Positions 15,676-27,183 of a DNA stretch of 64,000 bases are shown here, piece by piece. This DNA comes from Gallaecimonas sp. GXIMD4217. GTDB lineage: Bacteria > Pseudomonadota > Gammaproteobacteria > Enterobacterales > Gallaecimonadaceae. The stretch is from assembly GCF_038087665.1 (NCBI RefSeq), contig NZ_CP149925.1, positions 2,170,870 through 2,234,869 of the forward strand. Direction: 5' to 3'. A model generated the notes under the pieces. The model ran no database searches. It was not told the DNA's origin and saw only the letters and a program-made list of their open reading frames with translations. A program made the translations under genes and the position numbers. Positions within the stretch are counted from its first letter, which is position 1. Each line of letters starts with the position of its first letter.

Positions 15676-15969
15676 TTAGGCGTATTTGGCCAGCAGCCGG
15701 CGGATCTCGGCCATCCGCTCGCTCTGATCGCCGTCGCCCAGGGCGCTGCCTTCGATGACACAGGCCATCATCTCGAAGAAGGCCTTGTCCAGGGCCTTGC
15801 GCGACGCGGTCATCTGCTGCATCACCTTCTCGCAGTCCGCCTCTTCGCGGATGAGCTTCTGGATGCCGCGCAGCTGTCCTTCGATGCGGGCCAGCCGCTT
15901 GAGCATCTTGTCCTGTTGTTCTGGTGTCGGTTGCATTGTCGCCAGTCTTTCTTTCATAGCAGGCTTCAT
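15676..15969 (-). CDS. CsoR/FrmR-family repressor, probable persulfide-responsive (CstR-like)
   Basis: 97 aa, all-helical DUF156 fold: MLKRLARIEGQLRGIQKLI (helix 1, DNA contacts), DCEKVMQQMTASRKALDKAF (helix 2). Cys46 is the invariant helix-2 cysteine. The copper-type His and Cys at +25 and +29 are absent; the only other Cys is Cys70 (+24). This excludes a normal CsoR copper site and leaves a two-thiol sensor with unusual spacing. Position between an RND pump and a persulfide dioxygenase, and the TACCCC/GGGGTA operators at the operon head, suggest it represses this operon and senses sulfane sulfur. GGAG stands 7 bases before the ATG. Confidence 0.82.
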   Translation of the reverse strand: MKPAMKERLATMQPTPEQQDKMLKRLARIEGQLRGIQKLIREEADCEKVMQQMTASRKALDKAFFEMMACVIEGSALGDGDQSERMAEIRRLLAKYA

Positions 15970-15984
15970 GATCCTTCTCCCGCC

Positions 15985-19099
<3,115 letters not shown>

Positions 19100-19107
<8 letters not shown>

Positions 19108-20065
19108 CGTCTTCCCCCCAGCGGATCTCATCGCCATCCTTCAGGCCGGACAGCACCTCGACCTTGTCGCCGAAGCGACGGCCCAGCACTACCGCCTGCC
19201 ACCGGGGCCTGTCACCCAGCCGCCGCACCAGGGTCAGCTCGCCTCGGCGGACCACGGCGGCCACCGGGATCACCAGCCCCTCGCGGCTGCCAAGGGACAC
19301 CGCCACCTGGCGCCATTGACCGGGCACCAGCTGCGGCTCGGCATTCAGTCCCAGGCGGAGCCGGGCGGTGCCGCTGGCGGGGTCGTCTTGGGGGAACAGC
19401 ACGAAACTGGCCACCGGCAGCCGGCGCCCTTCTTCCAGCAACCAGGCCTGGCGCTGCGCCTCGGCATCGGCCCGGTAGCGGCCGGGCATGTCGACGTGCA
19501 GACGCAGGGATTGGGGATCGAAGCCGGACAGCAGCGCCGTACCGGGCCAGACCAGCTCGCCCACTTCCACGTGGCGGGCGCTGACCACACCGCCATAGGG
19601 GGCATGGACCTCGGTGTAGGAAAGCTGCTCTCGCGCCTGCTTGAGCCCGGCCTGGGTCGCCGCCAGCCGGGCCTGGGCTTCATCGAGGCGGCCCCTGGCC
19701 CGGTCCAGTTCGGCCTTGGGCTGCAGTCCCTTGCCGACCAGCTCGCTGATCCGCCGCCATTCCCGGCGTTCGCTGACCAGCCGGGCCTGGGCGGCTTCCA
19801 GCTGGGCCTGGGCCCGGTTCAGGCCCTGCTGCTGCTCGACGCCGATCAGGGTCAACAGCAGGGCGCCGGCATCCACCCGGTCACCCACATCCACCAGCAG
19901 CGACGCCACCCGTCCCGAGGTCTGGGCTGAAACGGTGGCGCCGCGCACCGCTTCCACCTGGCCCTGGAGCACCAGCTCCCGGGGCAAGGGGGTCGGTGTC
20001 AGGGTCCAGCCCTGTGCCCATGCCAGAAACGGCAGCGTCAACAACCCGATCCAGGCTCTCATCAT
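19100..20065 (-). CDS. RND periplasmic adaptor (membrane fusion protein)
   Basis: 321 aa. Signal peptide MMRAWIGLLTLPFLAWA|Q with no lipobox. The lipoyl half-domain (ATVSAQTSGRVASLLVDVGD RVDAGALL) is followed by a helical hairpin about residues 75-145 (LNRAQAQLEAAQARLVSERR ... RLAATQAGLKQAREQL), the second lipoyl half (TEVHAPYGGVVSARHVEVGE) and a beta-barrel domain. AGGAG precedes the paired ATG ATG; the second ATG at 20062 has the better spacing. The stop overlaps the RND permease start. It bridges the pump to the outer-membrane channel. Confidence 0.9.
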
Positions 20066-20071
20066 CGTCTC

Positions 20072-20272
20072 CTAAAACGCCTTACCCGCGGGCATACCCA
20101 GCCTGGCCAGCAGCCTGGCCAGGGGACAGAAGCCGGTAAAGGCCGCCTGCAGCAGGTTGGCCCCCACGAAGGCGGTCAGCAGCAGCCACCAGGGACTGTG
20201 CCAGTGACCCAGGGCCAGGCCGAGCAGCACCATCAGGCCCGCAAAGGCCATCACCAGGCGATCGATATTCAT
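20072..20272 (-). CDS. DUF2892 (YgaP-like) small inner-membrane protein
   Basis: 66 aa. Two membrane helices (VMAFAGLMVLLGLALG and WWLLLTAFVGANLLQAAFTG) followed by FCPLARLLARLGMP, the family's C-terminal CP motif. The same domain forms the membrane tail of the YgaP rhodanese. Here it is a separate gene, overlapping the DUF442 sulfurtransferase gene by 4 bases, so the two may act together as a split YgaP. A role in sulfur transfer at the membrane is inferred from this pairing. Confidence 0.85.
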   Translation of the reverse strand: MNIDRLVMAFAGLMVLLGLALGHWHSPWWLLLTAFVGANLLQAAFTGFCPLARLLARLGMPAGKAF

Positions 20273-20727
20273 CCTTGTGCCTCCTGCTGGTCTTGCAGGC
20301 ACTGGCGCACCGACTTTTCCAGCTTGGTCAGACCGGCCACCCGGCCCTGGACAATGGCCTGCTCCAGAGCCAGGCCGTCGCAATGGAACAGCTTGGCCGC
20401 CAGCATGCCGCCGGCGCGGTTGCCGGTACTGCAGTGCATCACCATGGGATAGGCGTCGACGTCGTCCAGCACCGCCTGCAGGGTCCTGGCCGCAGCCGGG
20501 GTCATGTCCGCCGGCCCGCTGATGGGCATGGCCACAAAGCGCATGCCCAGCTCGCTGACCAGCCGCTGCTCGTCGAAGCTGCATTCGCCGGGCTGGCAGA
20601 AGCTGAGCACCGTCCTGACGCCGGCCCCGGCGAGGGCGCGCACTTGCTCGGCGCTTGGCAGGCCACAGCTGATCAGCTTGTCGCTGACCTCGTGTTTATT
20701 GGGCAGTTCCAGTGTATTCAGGGTCAT
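20269..20727 (-). CDS. DUF442/TIGR01244 sulfurtransferase-like protein
   Basis: 152 aa from the ATG at 20727, set by GGAGG 8 bases upstream. An upstream in-frame ATG at 20745 would place that ribosome site inside the gene. The active-site loop MHCSTGNRAG has Cys99 and Arg104, a six-residue CX4R loop as in rhodaneses and Blh/DUF442 proteins rather than the CX5R loop of phosphatases. SFCQPGEC contributes two further Cys. It probably moves sulfane sulfur between persulfide carriers. It is the first gene of the operon and lies just behind two CsoR-type operators. Confidence 0.86.
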   Translation of the reverse strand: MTLNTLELPNKHEVSDKLISCGLPSAEQVRALAGAGVRTVLSFCQPGECSFDEQRLVSELGMRFVAMPISGPADMTPAAARTLQAVLDDVDAYPMVMHCSTGNRAGGMLAAKLFHCDGLALEQAIVQGRVAGLTKLEKSVRQCLQDQQEAQG

Positions 20728-20743
20728 CTTGGTCACCTCCTTC

Positions 20744-20796
20744 ATACCCCCAAGGGTATCCTGGCCAGAAAAAAGATCAAGTACCCCCAGGGGTAT
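20744..20796 (-). promoter_or_regulatory. Two CsoR-type operators at the head of the persulfide/RND operon
   Basis: atacccccaagggtat (20744-20759) and gtacccccaggggtat (20781-20796): two near-perfect TACCCC...GGGGTA inverted repeats, centres 37 bp apart. This is the recognised G/C-tract operator form of CsoR/CstR-family repressors. They bracket the likely promoter, so repression by the operon's own CsoR-family protein is expected. Confidence 0.75.
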
Positions 20797-20810
20797 TTTG
20801 GGCGGCGCAC

Positions 20811-20838
20811 AAAAAAGCCGCCTTGCGGCGGCTCTTTT
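20811..20838 (-). terminator. hda terminator
   Basis: Stem agccgcc/ggcggct with TTGC loop; on the minus strand it runs into six T. It lies 16 bases past the hda stop and upstream of the persulfide operon promoter. Confidence 0.82.
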
Positions 20839-20853
20839 TGATGGTGGCAGATG

Positions 20854-21564
20854 TCAGAGCGACAGCGCCTGCTTGACGAAGGGAATGGTGAGCTTGCGCT
20901 GGGCGGCGATGGAAGCCTTGTCCAGCTCGTCCAGGGTGTCGAACAACGAGCGCATGTCCCGGCTCAGGCGGTTGAGCAGGAAGCGGCCCACATCGTCCGG
21001 CAGCTTGAAGCCTCGCAGGCCGGCCCTGAGCTGCATGGCCGCCAGCTTGCCCTCGTCGTCCAGTACCTGGAGCTGGTAGGTCACCCCCCAGTCCAGGCGC
21101 GACACCAGATCCGGCAACTCGAAGCCCACCTGCCTGGGCACGGCCCGGGCGCCGATGATGAGATGGGCACCATCCGGCGTTTCCAGCACCCTGTTGTAGA
21201 GATCGAAGATCTGCCTTTCCCAGCGGCTGTCACCGGCGATGGCGTCGATGTCGTCGATGCACACCAGCGGCAGTGTCTCCATGCCTTCGAGCATGGCCGG
21301 ATCCATCATGTCCTTCATGGACAGGGGCAGGTAGGCAGCGGGGGCGCCGCGCTCGGCGGCCAGGGCGCAGGCGGCGTGCAGCAGGTGGGTGCGGCCGCAA
21401 TGGGGCTTGCCCCAGAGATAGAGGACACGCTTGCCCTCGGCCCGGGCGCCGTTCTTGACGGCGGCCACCACCTGGGAATTTTCCCCGGGGTAGAAACTGA
21501 CGAAGGTCTCGTCGTCCGGCAACTGCACCGCCAGGGGCAGCTGGGTTGATTCAGTCTGACTCAC
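20854..21564 (-). CDS. hda: DnaA regulatory inactivator Hda
   Basis: 236 aa from a GTG at 21564. An N-terminal clamp-binding motif ([14 protein letters not shown]) lets Hda dock on the DNA-loaded beta clamp. The AAA+ domain has a Walker [12 protein letters not shown], Walker B LVCIDDID, sensor and arginine-finger region SRLDWG, and the C-terminal lid [21 protein letters not shown]. The clamp-Hda complex stimulates ATP hydrolysis by DnaA to prevent re-initiation. No good ribosome site precedes the GTG. An in-frame ATG at 21612 would add 16 residues not shared by the family. Weak initiation is also a trait of E. coli hda. Confidence 0.93.
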   Translation of the reverse strand: MSQTESTQLPLAVQLPDDETFVSFYPGENSQVVAAVKNGARAEGKRVLYLWGKPHCGRTHLLHAACALAAERGAPAAYLPLSMKDMMDPAMLEGMETLPLVCIDDIDAIAGDSRWERQIFDLYNRVLETPDGAHLIIGARAVPRQVGFELPDLVSRLDWGVTYQLQVLDDEGKLAAMQLRAGLRGFKLPDDVGRFLLNRLSRDMRSLFDTLDELDKASIAAQRKLTIPFVKQALSL

Positions 21565-21618
21565 AGGATGCCATTGGTTGAAAACGCGGGCCGAGTCTAG
21601 CACGACCCGCACAGGAAA

Positions 21619-22620
21619 TCAGGGCACGGCGAACAGGTAGCTGCCGTCCGGCTGGGCCTGGAAGTAAGGGCTCAGCGACAGGGCCTGGTGCAGCTGCTGC
21701 TCGTCACCGCGCAGCTGCACCAGGAAGGTGATGCTGTCCCCCTGCAGCAGGCTCGGCGACAGATTCGCCACCACCGGCAGCTTGCCCAGCACCTTCATGG
21801 CGCGCAGGTAGTGCTGGTGGCGATACAGGCCGGTCACCTTCAGGGTCACGGGCTCGCTGTCCTGGCCACCGGCAATGGCCAGCCTGGCCGCCATCTCCTG
21901 GCCCAGCTGGGTCACCAGGCCCACCATGGCCTCGGCCTCGCTGGCGGCCTGCAACCGGCCACGCAGGCTGAGCTCGCCTTCCAGCTGCCAGTCCAGCTGC
22001 CACTGGCCGTCGGACGGCCACAGCCTGGCCATAACGAACTGGCTGGCCGGGTAGCGGCGGCTGGCATCGGCCACCGGCTCCACGAAGCGGCCCCAGATGT
22101 CGGTGGTGGACAGGGCCAGTTTGTCGTCCAGATCGCCCAGCGGCAGCATCAGCGGCAGGCCCCGCGCCGCGGCGGTGGCCGTCAGCAGTTGGGCCTGGTC
22201 GCCCAGGCTGGACTCGGTCAGCAGCTCCCGGCCGCTGGCGTCCTGGCGCACCAGCCAGATCAGGGTCTGGGGCCGCTCTGCGCCCCAGAAGGACAGGCCA
22301 TGGCGCCACAGGCTCTCGGTGAGCGGCTTGGCGTCGAAGACCGCATAGAGGTTGAGACCGTCCTCATCCTGGCCGTAACGGAACGACAGCAGGTAGGGAT
22401 TGGCATCGGCCAGCAGCGCCTGGGCCTCGGGCTTCTGGGCGATGTCGGCATCGCCGGTGACCTTGATCAGGATCTCGGTGAAGGCGGTCTTGACGGCGGC
22501 CTGGCGAGCCTGCTCGCCCTGGCCGTCGACGGCCACCTTGGCCCGGAACAGATCCTCGACCTGCACCGCCTCGGCGCTCAGGCTGACCAAAGCCAGGGCC
22601 AGTAATAGGGCTTTGTACAT
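21619..22620 (-). CDS. DUF2066-family exported protein
   Basis: 333 aa from the ATG at 22620 (GGAG 6 bases upstream, signal peptide MYKALLLALALVSLSAEA). A second ATG 12 bases earlier is possible. The mature part begins VQVEDLFRAKVAVDGQGEQA, then AFTEILIKVTGDADIAQKPE and RPQTLIWLV, as in the DUF2066 family next to hda in many Gammaproteobacteria. Function unknown. The protein is periplasmic or loosely membrane-associated by its signal, with no lipobox. It lies 54 bases upstream of the hda GTG and probably shares its transcript. Confidence 0.85.
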   Translation of the reverse strand: MYKALLLALALVSLSAEAVQVEDLFRAKVAVDGQGEQARQAAVKTAFTEILIKVTGDADIAQKPEAQALLADANPYLLSFRYGQDEDGLNLYAVFDAKPLTESLWRHGLSFWGAERPQTLIWLVRQDASGRELLTESSLGDQAQLLTATAAARGLPLMLPLGDLDDKLALSTTDIWGRFVEPVADASRRYPASQFVMARLWPSDGQWQLDWQLEGELSLRGRLQAASEAEAMVGLVTQLGQEMAARLAIAGGQDSEPVTLKVTGLYRHQHYLRAMKVLGKLPVVANLSPSLLQGDSITFLVQLRGDEQQLHQALSLSPYFQAQPDGSYLFAVP

Positions 22621-22682
22621 GGCGTTCTCCATGCCATTGAAATTGGACGGGATCATAGAAAGCCCGTCACCAGAGCTCAAGG

Positions 22683-22709
22683 AAAAATCAAGCGGCCCTC
22701 AGGCCGCTT
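22683..22709 (-). terminator. uraA terminator
   Basis: Perfect 8-bp stem aagcggcc/ggccgctt, loop CTCA; on the minus strand followed by GATTTTTC, directly after uraA. Confidence 0.8.
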
Positions 22710-22721
22710 TCAGCTTGCCGC

Positions 22722-23981
22722 TCAGTGACGCTGCTGGGGCAGCACCAGGTTGAGCAGGATGGCCACCAGGGCGCAGAGGCTGATGCCCTGCAGGCTGAAT
22801 TCGCCAAAGCCCAGGCTCATGCCGCCGACACCGAACACCAGCACCACAGAGGCGATGACCAGATTGCGGGGCTCGGACAGGTCGACCTTGGCCTTGACCA
22901 GGGTGTTCATGCCCACCACGGCGATGGAGCCGAACAGCAGCACCATGATGCCGCCCATCACCACGGTGGGGATGGACTGCAGGGCCGCGCCCAGCTTGCC
23001 GACGAAGGCCAGCACTATGGCAAAGCCGGCCGCCCAGGTCATGATGCGGGGATCGAAGTTGCGGGTCAGGGTCACGGCCCCGGTCACCTCGGAATAGGTG
23101 GTGTTGGGCGGGCCACCGAACAGGGCAGCGGTGGTGGTAGCCAGGCCGTCACCCAGCAGGGTGCGGTGCAGGCCGGGCTTCTTGACGTAATCCTTGCCGG
23201 TCACCGAGCCGATGGCCAGCACGTCACCCACGTGCTCGATGGCCGGCGCTATGGCCACCGGCAGCATCCACAGGATGGCCTCCCAATGGAACTCCGGGGT
23301 CACGAAGTCCGGCACCGCCAGCCAGGGGGCGGAAGCCAGGGCGTCGAAGCTGACGATGCCGTAGCCGAGCGACAGGCCGTAACCCACCACGATGCCGGCA
23401 AAGATGGGGATGAGCCTGAACAGGCCCCTGGCCATGGTCGCCACCAGCAGGGTGGTCACCAGGGAGGCCATGGAGATGATCAGGGCGGTATCGGCGGCCA
23501 CCAGTTGGGCACTGCCGTCGCCGGTCTTGCCCATGGCCATGTTGACGCCCACCGAAGCCAGCGACAGGCCGATCACCACTATGATGGGCCCCACCACCAC
23601 AGGCGGCAGCAGCCGCTCTATGATGGCCAGGCCCTGGACCCGCACCACGGCGGCGATCAGCATGTAGATCACGCCACAGGCGGCCAGGCCGCCCAGGGTG
23701 GCCGCCAGGCCGAACTGCTGGCTGCCGAGGATCACCGGCGCGATGAAGGCAAAGCTGGAGGCCAGGAACACCGGCACCTGGCGCTTGGTGACCAGCTGGA
23801 AGATCAGGGTGCCGACGCCGGCGGTGAAGAAGGCCACATTGGGATCCAGGCCGGTCAGCAGCGGCATCAGCACCAGGGCGCCAAAGGCCACGAACAGCAT
23901 CTGGGCGCCGATCAGCGCCCGCTTGGGCATGCTGTCCACCTGCCAGTGGATCTGGCCCAGGGGTTGAGGATTGTCAGTCAT
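22722..23981 (-). CDS. uraA: Uracil permease
   Basis: 419 aa (E. coli UraA 429), NCS2 family with 14 membrane segments. LPVAIAPAIEHVGDVLAIG in TM8 carries the Glu that binds uracil, and TTAALFGGPPNTTYSEVTGA in TM10 carries the second substrate-site Glu. The N-terminal GAQMLFVAFGALVLMPLLTGL is typical of UraA. It imports uracil with protons. It lies 65 bases after upp in the same direction, but an intrinsic terminator separates them, so uraA expression may depend on read-through. Confidence 0.95.
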   Translation of the reverse strand: MTDNPQPLGQIHWQVDSMPKRALIGAQMLFVAFGALVLMPLLTGLDPNVAFFTAGVGTLIFQLVTKRQVPVFLASSFAFIAPVILGSQQFGLAATLGGLAACGVIYMLIAAVVRVQGLAIIERLLPPVVVGPIIVVIGLSLASVGVNMAMGKTGDGSAQLVAADTALIISMASLVTTLLVATMARGLFRLIPIFAGIVVGYGLSLGYGIVSFDALASAPWLAVPDFVTPEFHWEAILWMLPVAIAPAIEHVGDVLAIGSVTGKDYVKKPGLHRTLLGDGLATTTAALFGGPPNTTYSEVTGAVTLTRNFDPRIMTWAAGFAIVLAFVGKLGAALQSIPTVVMGGIMVLLFGSIAVVGMNTLVKAKVDLSEPRNLVIASVVLVFGVGGMSLGFGEFSLQGISLCALVAILLNLVLPQQRH

Positions 23982-24011
23982 TGTTATGTCTCATCAGGTT
24001 GCCAAAGCCGG

Positions 24012-24038
24012 TAAAAAAACAGCCGGCGAGCCGGCTGT
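24012..24038 (-). terminator. Terminator between upp and uraA
   Basis: On the minus strand: perfect 9-bp stem acagccggc/gccggctgt, 2-base apparent loop, then seven T. Strong intrinsic terminator inside what is normally a upp-uraA operon. Confidence 0.88.
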
Positions 24039-24046
24039 CCTGGTCG

Positions 24047-24673
24047 TTACTTGGTGCCGAAAATCTTGTCGCCGGCGTCACCCAGGCCGGGCACTATGTA
24101 GCCCTTGTCGTTGAGGTGGTCGTCGACGGCGGCGGTGTACAGCTCGATGTCCGGGTGGGCTGCTTCCAGGGCCTTGAGGCCTTCCGGGGCCGCCACCAGC
24201 ACCAGCACCTTGATGTGCTTGCAGCCACGCTTCTTCAGCAGGTCCAGGGTGGCGATCATGGAGCCGCCGGTGGCCAGCATGGGATCCACCACCAGGGCGG
24301 TGCGCTCCTCTATCTCGCCGCACAGCTTCTCGAAATAAGGTACCGGCTCCAGGGTTTCCTCGTCCCGATAGATGCCCACCACAGACACCCGGGCCGACGG
24401 CAGGTGCTCCAGCACCCCGTCCAGCATGCCCAGGCCGGCGCGCAGGATAGGCACCACCGTCACCTTCTTGCCCTTGAGCTGCTGCACCTGCACCGGCCCG
24501 TCCCAACCGGCGATGGTGACGGTCTCCAGCTCGAAATCCTTGGTCGCCTCGTAGGTGAGCAGGCTGCCCACCTCCGCCGCCAGCTCGCGAAAACGCTTGG
24601 TGCTGATGTCGGCTTCGCGCATCAGACCAATCTTGTGTTTCACCAGCGGGTGCATGACCTCACATACCTTCAT
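24047..24673 (-). CDS. upp: Uracil phosphoribosyltransferase
   Basis: 208 aa, identical in length to E. coli Upp. Start [19 protein letters not shown] at 24673 with AGGGAGA 7 bases upstream. PRPP-binding loop [33 protein letters not shown], and the uracil-site segment [17 protein letters not shown] complete the family pattern. It salvages uracil to UMP with PRPP. It is divergent from purM, with the PurR-like control region between them. Confidence 0.97.
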   Translation of the reverse strand: MKVCEVMHPLVKHKIGLMREADISTKRFRELAAEVGSLLTYEATKDFELETVTIAGWDGPVQVQQLKGKKVTVVPILRAGLGMLDGVLEHLPSARVSVVGIYRDEETLEPVPYFEKLCGEIEERTALVVDPMLATGGSMIATLDLLKKRGCKHIKVLVLVAAPEGLKALEAAHPDIELYTAAVDDHLNDKGYIVPGLGDAGDKIFGTK

Positions 24674-24741
24674 ATCGGGCTCTCCCTGTAAAGCGCACAA
24701 AATAGCGTGAGTTTAACCCCCGCCCCCGAGGGGGTAAAGGC

Positions 24742-24780
24742 GCGAAAACGTTTCACCTGAACCGGCGCAGACGCTACAAT
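24742..24780 (+). promoter_or_regulatory. purM promoter with PurR-type box
   Basis: GCGAAAACGTTTCACC (24742-24757) keeps the AAACGTTT core of the PurR box. It overlaps a -35 TTCACC (24752-24757), a 17-bp spacer and -10 TACAAT (24775-24780), 38 bases before the purM ATG. An ACCCCC/GGGGGT inverted repeat at 24716-24735 lies on the upp side. Confidence 0.65.
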
Positions 24781-24818
24781 ACCGCCGCCTTCAAACCCCA
24801 GACAGCTTGAGGACGACG

Positions 24819-25859
24819 ATGAGTTCCGAACGCACCTCCCTCTCCTATAAAGACGCCGGTGTTGATATTGATGCCGGTAACGCCCTGGTAGAACGCATCA
24901 AAGGCGTTGCCCGCCGCACCAAGAGACCGGAGGTCATGGGTGGCCTGGGTGGCTTCGGCGCCCTGTGCCAGATCCCGGCCGGCTATCAGGAGCCCGTGCT
25001 GGTGGCCGGTACCGACGGTGTCGGCACCAAGCTGCGTCTGGCCATGGACTGGAACCGCCACGACGGCGTGGGTATCGACCTGGTGGCCATGTGCGTCAAC
25101 GACCTGATCGTCCAGGGCGCCGAGCCGCTGTTCTTCCTGGACTACTACGCCACCGGCAAGCTGAACGTGGACGTGGCCGCCGAGGTGGTGGCCGGCATCG
25201 GTGTCGGCTGTGAACTGTCCGGCTGCGCCCTGATCGGCGGCGAGACCGCGGAAATGCCCGGCATGTACGAGGGCGACGACTACGATCTGGCCGGCTTCTG
25301 CGTCGGCGTGGTCGAGAAATGCAAGATCATCGACGGCAGCGGCGTCGACGAGGGCGATGCCCTGATCGCCCTGCCCTCCTCCGGCCCCCACTCCAACGGC
25401 TATTCCCTGGTCCGCAAGATCCTGGAAGTGTCCGGCGCCGGCCCCGACACCGACCTGGACGGCAAGCCGCTGCGCGAGCACCTGCTGGAGCCGACCCGCA
25501 TCTACGTCAAGCCGGTGCTGGAGCTGCAGCGCAAGGTCCGGGTCAAGGCCCTGTCCCACATCACCGGCGGCGGTTTCTGGGAAAACATCCCCCGGGTCCT
25601 GCCCAAGGGTGCCAAGGCGGTGATCAAGGAAGGCTCCTGGCAGTGGCCCAGCATCTTCAACTGGCTGATGGCAAGCGGCAACGTCGAGAAGGAAGAGATG
25701 TACCGCACCTTCAACTGCGGCGTCGGCCTGGTGCTGGTGGTACCCGCCTCCCAGCTGGACGAGGCCCTGGCCATCCTCCAGGACCAGGGTGAGCAGGCCT
25801 GGCACATCGGCACCATCGCCCACCGCGAAGCCGGCGAGCGCCAGGTGGAGATCCGCTGA
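24819..25859 (+). CDS. purM: Phosphoribosylformylglycinamidine cyclo-ligase (AIR synthetase)
   Basis: 346 aa (E. coli 345). ATG at 24819 after TGAGGA; a TTG 12 bases earlier is less likely. [34 protein letters not shown] (ATP/metal), [34 protein letters not shown] and [16 protein letters not shown] are all diagnostic. It closes the imidazole ring of AIR with ATP, purine step five. The stop overlaps the purN start by one base (TGATG), so the two are coupled, as in E. coli. Confidence 0.98.
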   Translation: MSSERTSLSYKDAGVDIDAGNALVERIKGVARRTKRPEVMGGLGGFGALCQIPAGYQEPVLVAGTDGVGTKLRLAMDWNRHDGVGIDLVAMCVNDLIVQGAEPLFFLDYYATGKLNVDVAAEVVAGIGVGCELSGCALIGGETAEMPGMYEGDDYDLAGFCVGVVEKCKIIDGSGVDEGDALIALPSSGPHSNGYSLVRKILEVSGAGPDTDLDGKPLREHLLEPTRIYVKPVLELQRKVRVKALSHITGGGFWENIPRVLPKGAKAVIKEGSWQWPSIFNWLMASGNVEKEEMYRTFNCGVGLVLVVPASQLDEALAILQDQGEQAWHIGTIAHREAGERQVEIR

Positions 25860-26506
25860 TGGGCCACAAGGCCGCCCTGGTGGTGCTGATCTCCGGCTCC
25901 GGCAGCAACCTGCAGGCCATCATGGACGCCTGCGCCAGGGGCGAGATCGACGCCGAGGTGGTCGGCGTCGTCTCCAACAAGGCCGACGCCTTTGGCCTGG
26001 AGCGGGCCGCCAAGGCCGGCATTCCCACCAGGGTGCTGAGCCACAGGGACTACCAGGACAGGGAAAGCTACGACGACGCCCTGGTGGGCGTCGTCAACGG
26101 CTTCGGCCCCGATCTGGTGATCCTGGCCGGTTTCATGCGCATCCTGACGCCGGTGTTCGTCAATGCCTTCGAAGGCCGCCTGCTCAACATCCACCCGTCT
26201 CTGCTGCCCAAGTACCGGGGCCTCAACACCCACCAGCGGGCCCTGGACGCCGGCGACAGCGAGCACGGCGTGTCGGTTCACTTCGTGACCGCGGAGCTGG
26301 ACGGTGGCCCGGTGATCCTCCAGGCCAAGGTGCCCGTCTACGCGGGTGATACGGCCGAGGATCTGGCCGAGAAGGTGCACTTCCAGGAGCACCGCATCTA
26401 CCCCCTGGTGGTGCGCTGGTTCGTTGACGGCCGACTGCAAATGCGCGATGGTAAGGCCATCCTGGACAACCAGATCTTGCCCGAATGCGGTTACGCCAAC
26501 GACTGA
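25859..26506 (+). CDS. purN: Phosphoribosylglycinamide formyltransferase
   Basis: 215 aa (E. coli 212). GAR-binding loop LISGSGSNLQAI, formyl-folate site FMRILTPVFV, catalytic Asn-His in LLNIHPSLLPKYRGLNTHQRALDAGD and the conserved Asp in FVTAELDGGPVI. It transfers formyl from 10-formyl-tetrahydrofolate to GAR. Its last 22 bases overlap the downstream DUF3108 gene in another frame. Confidence 0.97.
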   Translation: MGHKAALVVLISGSGSNLQAIMDACARGEIDAEVVGVVSNKADAFGLERAAKAGIPTRVLSHRDYQDRESYDDALVGVVNGFGPDLVILAGFMRILTPVFVNAFEGRLLNIHPSLLPKYRGLNTHQRALDAGDSEHGVSVHFVTAELDGGPVILQAKVPVYAGDTAEDLAEKVHFQEHRIYPLVVRWFVDGRLQMRDGKAILDNQILPECGYAND

Positions 26507-27183
26507 CCCTGATGGCGGCAGCAGCCCTGCTGCCGCTGACTTCCCTGGCCGCCGAAATAGCGCCCATGACCCCCTACGACGCCACCTATGCCCTGCTGCG
26601 CAAGGGCAAGCAGATCGGCGTCGGTACCCGTAGCCTCCACGACAGGGGCGACGGCCAGTTCCACCTTTCCAACCAGAGCGATCTGCGCTGGCTGATCTTC
26701 ACCGACCAGCGCACCGAAAAGGCCGACTTCCAGCTCAAGGACGGCCAGATCCTGTCCCGCCAGTACAGCTACCAGCGTACCGGCACCGGCCCGGACGAGG
26801 AATACGCCATGCGCTTCGATGGCCAGCAGATCACCAGCGGCAAGGCCGGCATCGAGGTGGAGGACGAGGCCTTCGATCCCCTCTCCTACCAGCAGCAGCT
26901 GGCCCTGGATCTGGCCGCCGGCAAGCGGGAGATGAGCTACACCATCGTCAAGGAACTCAAGACCAAGCACTACCGCTTCCGGGTGGCCGGCGAGGAGCGC
27001 ATCAAGACGCCCTACGGCGAGCTGGATACGCTGAGGCTGGAGCGGGTGCGGGAGAATTCCCGGCGCCAGACCATCTTCTGGCTGGCCCCCGAGCTCAACT
27101 ATGCCCTGGTCAAGCTGTGGCAGGCCAAGGACGGCATAGAGCAGATGGAGCTGCAGCTGTCGGACTTCAAGCAGAGCCGGTGA
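26485..27183 (+). CDS. DUF3108 exported protein downstream of purN
   Basis: 232 aa. Signal peptide MRLRQRLTLMAAAALLPLTSLAAE, which explains the start inside purN; a later ATG at 26512 would lose the basic n-region. The mature beta-rich protein has MTPYDATYALLRKGKQIGVG at its start and TPYGELDTLRLERVR, TIFWLAPELNYALVKLWQ near the end, the DUF3108 signature. Periplasmic, function unknown. It is a frequent neighbour of purMN in this group, which may be only operon economy. Its end overlaps the convergent yafJ by 17 bases. Confidence 0.85.
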   Translation: MRLRQRLTLMAAAALLPLTSLAAEIAPMTPYDATYALLRKGKQIGVGTRSLHDRGDGQFHLSNQSDLRWLIFTDQRTEKADFQLKDGQILSRQYSYQRTGTGPDEEYAMRFDGQQITSGKAGIEVEDEAFDPLSYQQQLALDLAAGKREMSYTIVKELKTKHYRFRVAGEERIKTPYGELDTLRLERVRENSRRQTIFWLAPELNYALVKLWQAKDGIEQMELQLSDFKQSR

